This document shows, piece by piece, positions 6,720 to 13,833 of a stretch of DNA of 28,779 nucleotides. The first letter of the stretch is position 1, and each line of letters starts with the position of its first letter. Below the pieces are notes generated by a model. It was not told the origin of the DNA and made no database searches. It was given only the letters and a program-made list of their open reading frames with translations. The DNA lies in NCBI GenBank assembly GCA_964236445.1, contig CAXSDR010000041.1:1-28779 (forward strand), given 5' to 3'. The translations under genes were made by a program, and so were the position numbers. The DNA is from CAXSDR01 sp964236445. Its GTDB lineage: Bacteria; Actinomycetota; Actinomycetes; Motilibacterales; Motilibacteraceae.

Positions 6720-7724
6720 ATGACGAGAACCGCCCGGAGCCGTGCCGCTGCCTCGCTGGTCGCCCTCGCCGTGCTGACCGGATGCAGCGGCGCCCCGGTC
6801 GAGGCGGGGTCGGGGACACCGCCGGGAACAGCTGCGGCTCGGGCGTCGGCCGCGACGCCTCCGGGTGAGACGTCGGCCGCCGCGGCTCCACTCCCGCCGG
6901 CACCGCCTATCGGGCCGCCCGCCCAGCTGCCGCGGGGCGGGCGCACCATCCTGCCCCGCTATCGGCTCGTCGGCTTCGCGGGCAACCCTGGATCGCCTGC
7001 CCTGGGACGGCTGGGCATCGGCTCGCTGTCCACCAAAGGTACGGAGATCACCAGGCAGGGTCGCGCGTACGCCAGGGGCAGGAGTCCGCAGCTGCTTCCG
7101 GTGTTCGAGCTCATCGCCTCGGTCGTGCACCGCAGCGCGGGCAAGGACGCGATGTATCGCAGCCGGGTGGACGACGCGACGATAGCCCGCTACCTCGCCG
7201 CAGCGCGCCAGGCGAAGGGTCTGCTGCTGCTCGACATCCAGCCGGGGCGCGCCGACTTCCTCCCGGAGACCCGTGCCTACGAACGATGGCTCGCCGAGCC
7301 CGATGTCGGCGTCGCTCTCGACCCGGAGTGGGCTATCGAGGCGGGGCAGGTTCCAGGGAAGAGCTACGGCCGCACGACGGGCAGCGAGCTGGATGTCGTC
7401 GCCTCCTACCTGGCGGGCATCGTGGCCCGGCATCGGTTGCCCGAGAAGGTGATGGTCTTTCACCAGGTGGCTGCGAGCATCGTGCTCGACGTGCGCCGCC
7501 TGCACCGGCACGAGGGGATCTTCCTCGTGCGTTCTGTCGACGGCATCGGCTCTCCGGGAGCGAAACGCAGCACATGGCGCGAGCTCGTGGCGAACTCGCC
7601 TGCGTTCCTGCACACCGGGTTCAAGCTTTTCTATGTGGAGGACCGTGACACCGGGGGCCGGTTGATGAGCCCGACCGAGGTGCTTGCCCTGCGACCGCGA
7701 CCCGACTACGTGATGTACGAATAG
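6720..7724 (+). CDS. Predicted secreted lipoprotein of a conserved actinobacterial family, function unknown
   Basis: The protein has 334 residues. The N-terminus is a lipoprotein signal: an arginine-rich start, a hydrophobic stretch (AAASLVALAVLTGC) and a lipobox ending in Cys22. An Ala/Pro/Gly/Ser-rich linker runs to about residue 75. The remaining domain is compact and alternates short strands with helices (YRLVGFAGNPGSPALG, QLLPVFELIASVV, GLLLLDIQPGRADFL, DVGVALDPEW, KVMVFHQV), a pattern reminiscent of a TIM barrel. I recall similar unnamed proteins in other actinobacteria but no assigned function. A glycosidase-like or cell-wall role is only a guess. GTG at 6693 is an alternative start that would lengthen the signal peptide and place the palindrome inside the gene. 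Confidence 0.7.
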   Translation: MTRTARSRAAASLVALAVLTGCSGAPVEAGSGTPPGTAAARASAATPPGETSAAAAPLPPAPPIGPPAQLPRGGRTILPRYRLVGFAGNPGSPALGRLGIGSLSTKGTEITRQGRAYARGRSPQLLPVFELIASVVHRSAGKDAMYRSRVDDATIARYLAAARQAKGLLLLDIQPGRADFLPETRAYERWLAEPDVGVALDPEWAIEAGQVPGKSYGRTTGSELDVVASYLAGIVARHRLPEKVMVFHQVAASIVLDVRRLHRHEGIFLVRSVDGIGSPGAKRSTWRELVANSPAFLHTGFKLFYVEDRDTGGRLMSPTEVLALRPRPDYVMYE

Positions 7725-7738
7725 CGCTTCAAACTTTG

Positions 7739-7760
7739 CGCTGCGGCACGTGTCGCAGCG
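7739..7760 (+). terminator. Hairpin after the lipoprotein gene
   Basis: CGCTGCG (7739-7745) and CGCAGCG (7754-7760) form a perfect 7-bp stem. The eight bases between (GCACGTGT) can pair further with one G-U, leaving an ACGU tetraloop. It starts 15 bases after the stop codon and has no U-run. The rest of the gap to 7899 shows a small CTCGCC/GGCGAG repeat and no gene. Confidence 0.5.
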
Positions 7761-7899
7761 GCCGCACGGCTCGGGCAGCCCTCGCCGACGTAGGCGAGCA
7801 GGACCCGTCGACGGCACGCGGCCGTCTCTCGGCGTCGGCCCGCACCACGTGAACCCGACGATTGCTTCAAGACTGGACCGCCGCTACCGATAGGGCTGT

Positions 7900-8964
7900 G
7901 TGGGGCAGACCGAGCAGGGTGGCAACAACGCTTCTGTCTCGGTCGTGCTTCCCCGGACGGCTGCGCTTCTCGCGATGCTGGAGCTGTGTGTCGTGGCGAT
8001 CGTGCCGCTGGGAAACGCATCGTCGTCGCGGGTGGCCGTCGCCCTGATCGTGGCGGGAGTGGGTGCCGCGGCCGCGCAGGGGTCGGTCGCGTCGCTCGCT
8101 TCCCGCGGTCGCCTATCCGCGCTCCGGGCCCAACCACTTCTCGCCGGGCTCCTGCTCCTGCTCATGGGCCACGCCGCACTCGCCCTGGCACTGACCGGCG
8201 AGCGCGCCGACGGTGCCGTCCTGGCGCTCGCCGTGGTGGCTGCCGGGGGGACCCTCGTGAGCGTGCGCTGGCTGATGAGCGTGGTCTACGGCGGCTGGGC
8301 GATGTGGCTGCTGGCCGCGCTCGTCGGCGGTCTCCGGAACGACTGGGTTGCCGACGCCGTCACCCTCGTGGGCGCTTCAGTGCTCGCCGGGGCGCTCAAC
8401 GGCGTCCGCCGCCGAGAGCTCACGTCCTTGGCCGAGACGCGTGGAATAGCCGACGCCGCCGCTGTGCGTGACTCGCTGACCGGGCTCGCCAACCGTCGCG
8501 GCCTGGCGCTGCTCGGCACCCAGCTGCTGGAGGTGGCTCGCCGCCAGGGCGACGCGGTGCACTGCGTGTTCCTCGACGTCGACGGCTTCGGCCGGCTTCG
8601 CGCGGAGCTCGGCGACGAGGTCGGCAACGACGTGCTCGTCGCCGTCGGCGATGCACTGCGCTCGGTGACCCGCAGCACCGATGTCGTGGCGCGCTGGAAG
8701 GGCGACGAGTTCGCGATCGTCGGACCGGGCCCAGGCATGGCGCCGCTCGAGCTGGAACGCCGCGTGCGGGACCGGCTCTCAGCCGAGGAGATCGTCGACC
8801 CGAGGTGGTTCGACCTGGCGATCACCGCCGGAGGGGCCATGCTCGCGCCGTGGGATGCCGGTGCTCTCGACACGCTGCTCGGGCAGGCCGACCAGGAGCT
8901 GGCCCTGCGGCGTACGCTGCGACGCGAGTCTGCACCGCTGCCCCGCCGCGATCCGGCCATGTGA
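7900..8964 (+). CDS. Membrane GGDEF-domain protein with a KGDEF signature (diguanylate cyclase-like)
   Basis: The protein has 354 residues. Residues about 18-165 form five or six membrane helices, and a GGDEF domain runs from about 188 to 340. Domain landmarks are DSLTGLANRRG (191-201), the metal-binding segment FLDVDGF (Asp226, Asp228) and the signature at 267-271, which reads KGDEF instead of GGDEF. The inhibitory I-site RxxD is present as RSTD (258-261), the usual five residues before the signature. Active diguanylate cyclases make cyclic di-GMP from two GTP. The Lys in place of the first Gly may weaken or abolish activity, leaving a possible c-di-GMP or GTP receptor role. GTG at 7900 is the chosen start. 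There is no clear ribosome-binding site. It lies alone upstream of leuS. Confidence 0.85.
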   Translation: MGQTEQGGNNASVSVVLPRTAALLAMLELCVVAIVPLGNASSSRVAVALIVAGVGAAAAQGSVASLASRGRLSALRAQPLLAGLLLLLMGHAALALALTGERADGAVLALAVVAAGGTLVSVRWLMSVVYGGWAMWLLAALVGGLRNDWVADAVTLVGASVLAGALNGVRRRELTSLAETRGIADAAAVRDSLTGLANRRGLALLGTQLLEVARRQGDAVHCVFLDVDGFGRLRAELGDEVGNDVLVAVGDALRSVTRSTDVVARWKGDEFAIVGPGPGMAPLELERRVRDRLSAEEIVDPRWFDLAITAGGAMLAPWDAGALDTLLGQADQELALRRTLRRESAPLPRRDPAM

Positions 8965-8999
8965 CGCCCCGGGACGACGTCGCCAGCGTCGGCCCCGAC

Positions 9000-9005
9000 T
9001 ACGCT
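9000..9005 (+). promoter_or_regulatory. Likely -10 element of leuS (leaderless)
   Basis: TACGCT lies six bases before the leuS GTG. It matches the actinobacterial TAnnnT -10 consensus, which would start transcription at or next to the start codon. No convincing Shine-Dalgarno sequence precedes the gene. Confidence 0.5.
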
Positions 9006-9011
9006 CCCAGG

Positions 9012-11852
9012 GTGACGAGCACGAATTCCGCACTGGACGCGACGGACATCCCGGCCCACCGCTACACCGCCGCCGCAGCCAACGAGCTCGAGCTCGCGTG
9101 GCAGGACCGCTGGGAGGCGGCCGGCACTTTCTGGGCCGACAACCCCGTCGGGCCGCTGCAGGGACCAGGCGCGGCGAAGCCCCGCGCCTTCGTGATGGAC
9201 ATGTTTCCCTACCCCTCCGGCACCGGGCTGCACGTCGGGCACCCGCTGGGCTACATCGCGACCGACGTCTATGCCCGCTTCCAGCGCATGACCGGTCACA
9301 ACGTGCTGCACGCCCTCGGCTATGACGCTTTCGGCCTGCCCGCCGAGCAGTACGCCGTGCAGACCGGCCAGCACCCGCGGGTGACGACTGAGGCCAACAT
9401 CGAGACGATGCGTGCTCAGCTGCGTCGTCTGGGACTGGGCCACGACTCACGGCGCTCGATCTCCACGATCGACCCCGCCTACTACCGCTGGACGCAGTGG
9501 ATCTTCCTGCAGGTGCACGAGTCCTTCTATGACGAGCGGGTCGGCGCGGCCCGTCCGATCGCGGAGCTGCTGCGCGCGTACGCCTCAGGAGAGATCGCGA
9601 CGCCCGACGGCCGGCCGTGGCCTTCGCTGTCGGCCGACGAGCAGCGTGAGGCGGTCGACGGGCGACGGCTCGCCTACCTCGCCGACGCGCCGGTCAACTG
9701 GTGCCCGGGCCTCGGCACGGTGCTGGCCAACGAGGAGGTGACGGCCGACGGACGCAGCGAGCGTGGCAACTTCCCGGTCTTCAAGCGCAACCTGCGCCAG
9801 TGGATGATGCGCATCACCGCTTACGCCGACCGGCTGGTCGACGATCTCGACGCGCTCGACTGGCCCGAGAAGGTCAAGCTCATGCAACGGCACTGGATCG
9901 GTCGCTCGACGGGCGCGCTCGTCGACTTCGGCGTCGTCGACCACGACGAGACGATCACCGTCTTCACCACTCGGCCCGACACCCTGTTCGGGGCGACCTA
10001 CGTCGTGCTGGCACCCGAGCATCCGCTGGTCGACTCGGTGGTCGCGCCGTCGTGGCCCGGGCGGGTCGACGAGCGCTGGACCGGGGGAGCTGCAACGCCC
10101 GCCGAGGCTGTGTCGGCCTATCGTGCCGCCGCGCTGCACACGTCAGACCAGGAACGTCAGGCAGACGCACGCGAGAAGACAGGCGTCTTCACCGGTGCCT
10201 ACGCCACCAACCCCATCAACGGAACTGCAGTTCCGGTCTTCATTGCCGACTACGTCCTCACGGGCTACGGCACCGGAGCGATCATGGCTGTTCCCGCAGA
10301 GGACCAGCGTGACTGGGAGTTCGCGGCGAACTTCCGCCTTCCCGTCGTGCGCACGGTCGCGCCCCCCACCGACTTCGACGGCGAGGCCTACACCGGCGAC
10401 GGTGCGACGATCAACTCCGGCTTTCTGGACGGCCTCACCCGCGACGACGCCAAGCAGCAGGCCCTCGACTGGCTCGTCGAGCGTGGCACAGGTTGCGCGA
10501 CCGTCACCTACAAGCTGCGCGACTGGCTGTTCAGCCGCCAGCGCTACTGGGGTGAGCCGTTCCCCGTCGTCTACGGCGACGACGGTGCGCCGATCCCGCT
10601 CCCCGAGTCGATGCTGCCCGTGCGGCTGCCGGAAGTCGCCGACTATTCACCGCAGACCTATGACGCCGAGGATGCCGACTCGCTGCCCGCGCCACCGTTG
10701 GCCCGGGCGACGGAGTGGGTCGACGTCGAGCTCGACCTCGGCGACGGCCTCAAGCGCTATCGGCGCGACACGAACACGATGCCCAACTGGGCAGGTTCGT
10801 GCTGGTACCACCTGCGCTATGTCGACCCGGTGGATGACCAGCGGCTCGTCGACCCGGTCAACGAGGCCTACTGGATGGGCGCCGCCTCCGACGCCGACAC
10901 AGTGGGTGGCGTCGATCTCTACGTCGGTGGCGTCGAGCACGCGGTGCTCCACCTGCTCTATTCACGGTTCTGGCACAAAGTGCTGCACGACCTCGGTCAT
11001 GTCACCAGCGCCGAGCCCTATCACCGGCTGTTCAACCAGGGCTACATCCAGGCTTACGCCTATGTCGACCACAGGGGCTTCTATGTGGAGGCGGCCGAGG
11101 TGGTGGAGCGTGGCGGAGAACACTGGCACGGCGAGGACAAGCTCCGTCGTGACTACGGGAAGATGGGCAAATCGCTGAAGAACAGCGTCACGCCCGACGA
11201 GATGTGCGCCGAGTACGGCGCCGACACGTTGCGTCTCTACGAGATGTCGATGGGCCCGTTGGACGTCTCACGCCCCTGGGAGACGAGGGCGGTCGTCGGG
11301 TCCTTCCGCTTCCTGCAGCGGCTCTGGCGCAACGTCGTGTCCGAGACGACAGGTGAACTGCAGATCAGCGAAGCTCAGCCCGGTGACGACCTGCGTCGCC
11401 TGCTGCATCGCACCATCGACGGCGTACGCACCGACATCGAAGCGCTGCGCTTCAACACCGCCGTCGCAAAGCTGATCGAGCTCAACAACGCCTTGACCAA
11501 GCAGGGCACAGCAGCACCTCGCGACGTCGTGGAGCCGCTGGTCCTCATGCTGGCGCCCCTGGCTCCCCATGTCGCTGAAGAGCTGTGGCAGAAGCTCGGT
11601 CACGACGGGTCGCTCGCTCACGAGCCCTTTCCGGTCGCTGACCCGGCGATGCTCGTGGAGGTGACAGTCACCTGCGTCGTGCAGGTCGCGGGCAAGGTGC
11701 GCGACCGGCTCGAGGTTCCCCCCGGCATCGCCGATGACGAGCTACGCGAACGCGCGCTTGCGACAGACGGTGTTGCGCGGGCGCTCGACGGCAGAGGCAT
11801 CCGCACGGTGATCGTGCGGGCGCCGCGGCTGGTGAACGTCGTCCCGGAGTGA
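9012..11852 (+). CDS. leuS: Leucyl-tRNA synthetase
   Basis: This is a class Ia aminoacyl-tRNA synthetase that charges tRNA-Leu in the cytosol. With the GTG start at 9012 it has 946 residues, the length usual for actinobacterial LeuRS. The HIGH motif appears as HVGH (residues 74-77) after the family phrase MDMFPYPSG. The editing domain occupies roughly residues 240-450, with the threonine-rich stretch TVFTTRPDTLFGATYVVLAPEH. RDWLFSRQRYWGEP precedes the second half. The KMSKS loop is KMGKS (717-721). The anticodon-binding domain and a C-terminal extension complete it. The frame is open far upstream of 9012, but that part lies inside the GGDEF gene. Its stop overlaps the start of the DegV gene by four bases (GTGA). 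Confidence 0.98.
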   Translation: MTSTNSALDATDIPAHRYTAAAANELELAWQDRWEAAGTFWADNPVGPLQGPGAAKPRAFVMDMFPYPSGTGLHVGHPLGYIATDVYARFQRMTGHNVLHALGYDAFGLPAEQYAVQTGQHPRVTTEANIETMRAQLRRLGLGHDSRRSISTIDPAYYRWTQWIFLQVHESFYDERVGAARPIAELLRAYASGEIATPDGRPWPSLSADEQREAVDGRRLAYLADAPVNWCPGLGTVLANEEVTADGRSERGNFPVFKRNLRQWMMRITAYADRLVDDLDALDWPEKVKLMQRHWIGRSTGALVDFGVVDHDETITVFTTRPDTLFGATYVVLAPEHPLVDSVVAPSWPGRVDERWTGGAATPAEAVSAYRAAALHTSDQERQADAREKTGVFTGAYATNPINGTAVPVFIADYVLTGYGTGAIMAVPAEDQRDWEFAANFRLPVVRTVAPPTDFDGEAYTGDGATINSGFLDGLTRDDAKQQALDWLVERGTGCATVTYKLRDWLFSRQRYWGEPFPVVYGDDGAPIPLPESMLPVRLPEVADYSPQTYDAEDADSLPAPPLARATEWVDVELDLGDGLKRYRRDTNTMPNWAGSCWYHLRYVDPVDDQRLVDPVNEAYWMGAASDADTVGGVDLYVGGVEHAVLHLLYSRFWHKVLHDLGHVTSAEPYHRLFNQGYIQAYAYVDHRGFYVEAAEVVERGGEHWHGEDKLRRDYGKMGKSLKNSVTPDEMCAEYGADTLRLYEMSMGPLDVSRPWETRAVVGSFRFLQRLWRNVVSETTGELQISEAQPGDDLRRLLHRTIDGVRTDIEALRFNTAVAKLIELNNALTKQGTAAPRDVVEPLVLMLAPLAPHVAEELWQKLGHDGSLAHEPFPVADPAMLVEVTVTCVVQVAGKVRDRLEVPPGIADDELRERALATDGVARALDGRGIRTVIVRAPRLVNVVPE

Positions 11853-12712
11853 TCGCGACGGCGGGCAGCGTGGCGGTGGTCACCGACTCCACCGCCTACC
11901 TCACCTCTGCCGACCTCGCGGACGCCGGCATCACCGTCGTGCCGCTGAAGGTCGTCATCGGCGGGGACCCGCACGACGAGTCCGACGTGCCGCCGGCTGT
12001 GCTGGCGAGCGCGCTGCGCGCGTACGTCCCGATCAGCACGTCGAGTCCGGCCCCGCGTGAGTTCGCCACTGCGTACGCCGCTGCCGCGGCCGCGGGGGCG
12101 ACCTCGATCGTCTCGATCCACCTGTCGTCGCAGCTGTCGGGAACGTGCGGCTCGGCGGAGATCGCCGCGCGTACGGCCTCGTTGCCGGTGCGTGTGCTCG
12201 ACTCGGGACTGCTCGGCATGGGCCTCGGCTTCTGCGTTCTCGGTGCGGCGCAGCTTGCCCGCAACGGCACGGACGCCGACGCCGTCGTCGCCGCCACGCA
12301 GGCTCGGGCCAGTCAGACGTCCACGTTCTTCTATGTCGCCACCCTCGAGCACCTGCGTCGCGGGGGACGCATCGGCGCTGCTGCTGCATTTCTCGGCTCA
12401 GCGCTGGCGGTGAAACCGCTGCTGCGCCTGCGCGACGGGCGCATCGAAGCAGCCGAGAAGGTACGCACGGCCGCCCGCGCCATGGCACGTCTCGAGGATC
12501 TCGCGGTCGAGCAGTGCGCTGCGCACGTGGGGCGTGATGTCGACGTGGCCGTGCAGCATCTGGACGACGCAGCGGGCGCTCAACGACTGGCTGAACGGCT
12601 GCTGGCACGGGTGCCGTCTCTCAAGGCACCGGTCGTCCGGGAGGTCGGTGCGGTCGTGGGGGCTCACGTCGGGCCGGGCCTGATCGCAGTCGCCGTGTCG
12701 CCCGCGGGCTGA
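11849..12712 (+). CDS. DegV family fatty-acid-binding protein
   Basis: The protein has 287 residues and the DegV fold. DegV/FakB proteins bind a fatty acid, and in Firmicutes they present it to the kinase FakA. Visible landmarks are the N-terminal VAVVTDSTAYLT, the ISTSSPAPREF segment with ligand-contacting serine/threonine, SIHLSSQLSGTCGSAEIAA, RVLDSGLLGMGLGF, and the helix-strand phrase TLEHLRRGGRIGAAAAFLGSALAVKPLLRLRDG. It starts with GTG overlapping the leuS stop by four bases, so it is co-translated with leuS. That pairing is common in actinobacteria and has no known functional reason. No fakA-like gene is in the window. Confidence 0.93.
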   Translation: MIATAGSVAVVTDSTAYLTSADLADAGITVVPLKVVIGGDPHDESDVPPAVLASALRAYVPISTSSPAPREFATAYAAAAAAGATSIVSIHLSSQLSGTCGSAEIAARTASLPVRVLDSGLLGMGLGFCVLGAAQLARNGTDADAVVAATQARASQTSTFFYVATLEHLRRGGRIGAAAAFLGSALAVKPLLRLRDGRIEAAEKVRTAARAMARLEDLAVEQCAAHVGRDVDVAVQHLDDAAGAQRLAERLLARVPSLKAPVVREVGAVVGAHVGPGLIAVAVSPAG

Positions 12713-12718
12713 GCTCGC

Positions 12719-12756
12719 GTGTCCACAGGCGGCACCCTCGGCGCCCCTGTCCACAG
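12719..12756 (+). promoter_or_regulatory. Pair of DnaA-box-like sites upstream of comEA
   Basis: Two same-orientation copies of GTCCACAG start at 12721 and 12749, 28 bp apart. Read as nine-mers (GTGTCCACA at 12719-12727, CTGTCCACA at 12747-12755), each matches the actinobacterial DnaA box TTGTCCACA at eight of nine bases. The inner copy starts 46 bp before the comEA -10 candidate. The same layout occurs before comEC, which makes a regulatory role likely. The bound protein is not known. Confidence 0.55.
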
Positions 12757-12794
12757 CTGAGGACGAGCGCACCGCGCCGCTGGTCACCGGTGCC

Positions 12795-12800
12795 TACCGT
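12795..12800 (+). promoter_or_regulatory. Likely -10 element of comEA (leaderless)
   Basis: TACCGT lies seven bases before the GTG at 12808, the spacing expected when the transcript begins at the start codon. It also explains why no ribosome-binding site is visible. No convincing -35 hexamer is present, which is usual for TAnnnT-only promoters. Confidence 0.45.
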
Positions 12801-12807
12801 CGTCGAG

Positions 12808-13719
12808 GTGAGCCGCCGCAACCGTGACGCCATTGCCGAGCAGGCCAGGCTCAGAGTGCTTTCGCTGAGCTCCGCCACGCCGTGGGGGGCTGGGCCCGAG
12901 CCGACGGTCGATCCGTCCGGCTGGCTGCCGGCGCCGGTGACTCCCGGCCGGCCAACCGGTGCCGACCCGATCGTGAGCGAGCAGGCGATCGAGCCGCCTG
13001 CGGCGCGACGCCTCGGGCCGGCGCACGGCCTGACGCTGGTGGAGCGGCTGCCCGCAGGGGTGCGCGGGCTCGTGCTGGCAGCCGAGCGGCCGGCGGTGGC
13101 CGGGCTTGCGTTGGTCGGGCTGGCCTCGGTGGCGCTTGCCATGGTCGTCTGGCTGCTGGGCCGCCCCCACGCCGACGCCGTCGCGCCGCGGGTGGGGGCG
13201 ACGGGGGTGGCGCTCGTCGCTGACGTGGGGGGCGCGCGTGCCCGGGCGGGCAGCTCTGCACCCGCCGGCGTCGTGGCGGCCGACGTCGTCGTCGACGTGG
13301 TCGGACTTGTCCGCCGGCCAGGCGTGGTCACCCTGCCGAGCGGATCACGGGTGACCGATGCCGTCGCCGCGGCGGGAGGGGTCACGAGCAAGGCCGACGT
13401 GTCGTCGCTGAACCTGGCCCGCCGCCTCGTCGACGGCGAGCAGATCGCCGTTCTCGCACCAGGCGCGGCACCCCCGCCGGGCGCTGCTGCTGCTCAGCCC
13501 GCGGGCGGTCAGCCCGCTGCTCCCGGAGCCCCCCTCGATCTCAACACCGCTTCGTTGCAGCAGCTCGACGGCCTGCCCGGTGTCGGGCCGGTGCTGGCGC
13601 AGCGCATCCTCGACTGGCGCCTCGCTCACGGTCGGTTCAGCACCGTCGACGAGCTGCGCGAGGTGACGGGCATCGGCGACTCACGGTTCGGTGACCTCAA
13701 GCCCCTGGTGCGCGTGTGA
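12808..13719 (+). CDS. comEA: ComEA family DNA-binding competence protein
   Basis: ComEA is the membrane-anchored receptor that binds double-stranded DNA outside the cell and hands it to the ComEC channel. The protein has 303 residues from this GTG. A GTG at 12790 is also open. A basic and proline-rich cytoplasmic part comes first, then one membrane helix (about 96-118, PAVAGLALVGLASVALAMVV), an SLBB domain (about 159-218, VDVVGLVRRPGVVTLPSGS), a Pro/Ala-rich linker, and the C-terminal helix-hairpin-helix DNA-binding domain (about 243-303) with LDLNTASLQQLDGLPGVGPV, AQRILDWR and VTGIGDSRF. The domain order is normal for actinobacterial ComEA. comEC follows after 114 bases and seems to have its own promoter. 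Natural competence of this organism is not shown by this alone. Confidence 0.93.
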   Translation: MSRRNRDAIAEQARLRVLSLSSATPWGAGPEPTVDPSGWLPAPVTPGRPTGADPIVSEQAIEPPAARRLGPAHGLTLVERLPAGVRGLVLAAERPAVAGLALVGLASVALAMVVWLLGRPHADAVAPRVGATGVALVADVGGARARAGSSAPAGVVAADVVVDVVGLVRRPGVVTLPSGSRVTDAVAAAGGVTSKADVSSLNLARRLVDGEQIAVLAPGAAPPPGAAAAQPAGGQPAAPGAPLDLNTASLQQLDGLPGVGPVLAQRILDWRLAHGRFSTVDELREVTGIGDSRFGDLKPLVRV

Positions 13720-13745
13720 AGGAACCCGCGCGCTCCCCGCGCCAG

Positions 13746-13783
13746 TGGTCCACAGCCAGCCATCGCCGCGCGGCTGTGCACAA
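13746..13783 (+). promoter_or_regulatory. Pair of DnaA-box-like sites upstream of comEC
   Basis: GTCCACAG starts at 13748 and GTGCACAA at 13776, again exactly 28 bp apart. Read as nine-mers, TGGTCCACA matches the DnaA box TTGTCCACA at eight of nine bases. The second site, read on the other strand, is TTGTGCACA, also eight of nine. The inner site starts 45 bp before the comEC -10 candidate, against 46 bp at comEA. Confidence 0.55.
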
Positions 13784-13820
13784 TCTGCGTCGGCTCAGGG
13801 GCCAGCTCGTCAGCCGCTCC

Positions 13821-13826
13821 TACGTT
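13821..13826 (+). promoter_or_regulatory. Likely -10 element of comEC (leaderless)
   Basis: TACGTT lies seven bases before the GTG at 13834, matching the arrangement at comEA and leuS. It supports this GTG over the TTG at 13825, which overlaps the hexamer itself. Confidence 0.45.
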
Positions 13827-13833
13827 GCCTTTC

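Noticed and set aside
6510..7817. Long minus-strand open frame opposite the DinB and lipoprotein genes
   Set aside because: No domain and Arg-rich composition. The plus-strand genes have family motifs, a lipobox and coupled starts.
8286..9443. Minus-strand open frame opposite the GGDEF and leuS genes
   Set aside because: It crosses the boundary of two certain genes and has only Arg/Ser-rich low-complexity translation.
12719..13783. Cluster of DnaA-box-like sites as a possible replication origin
   Set aside because: Only four sites in two pairs, each close to a gene start. There is no AT-rich unwinding region and no dnaA, dnaN or gyrB gene nearby. Promoter control fits better.
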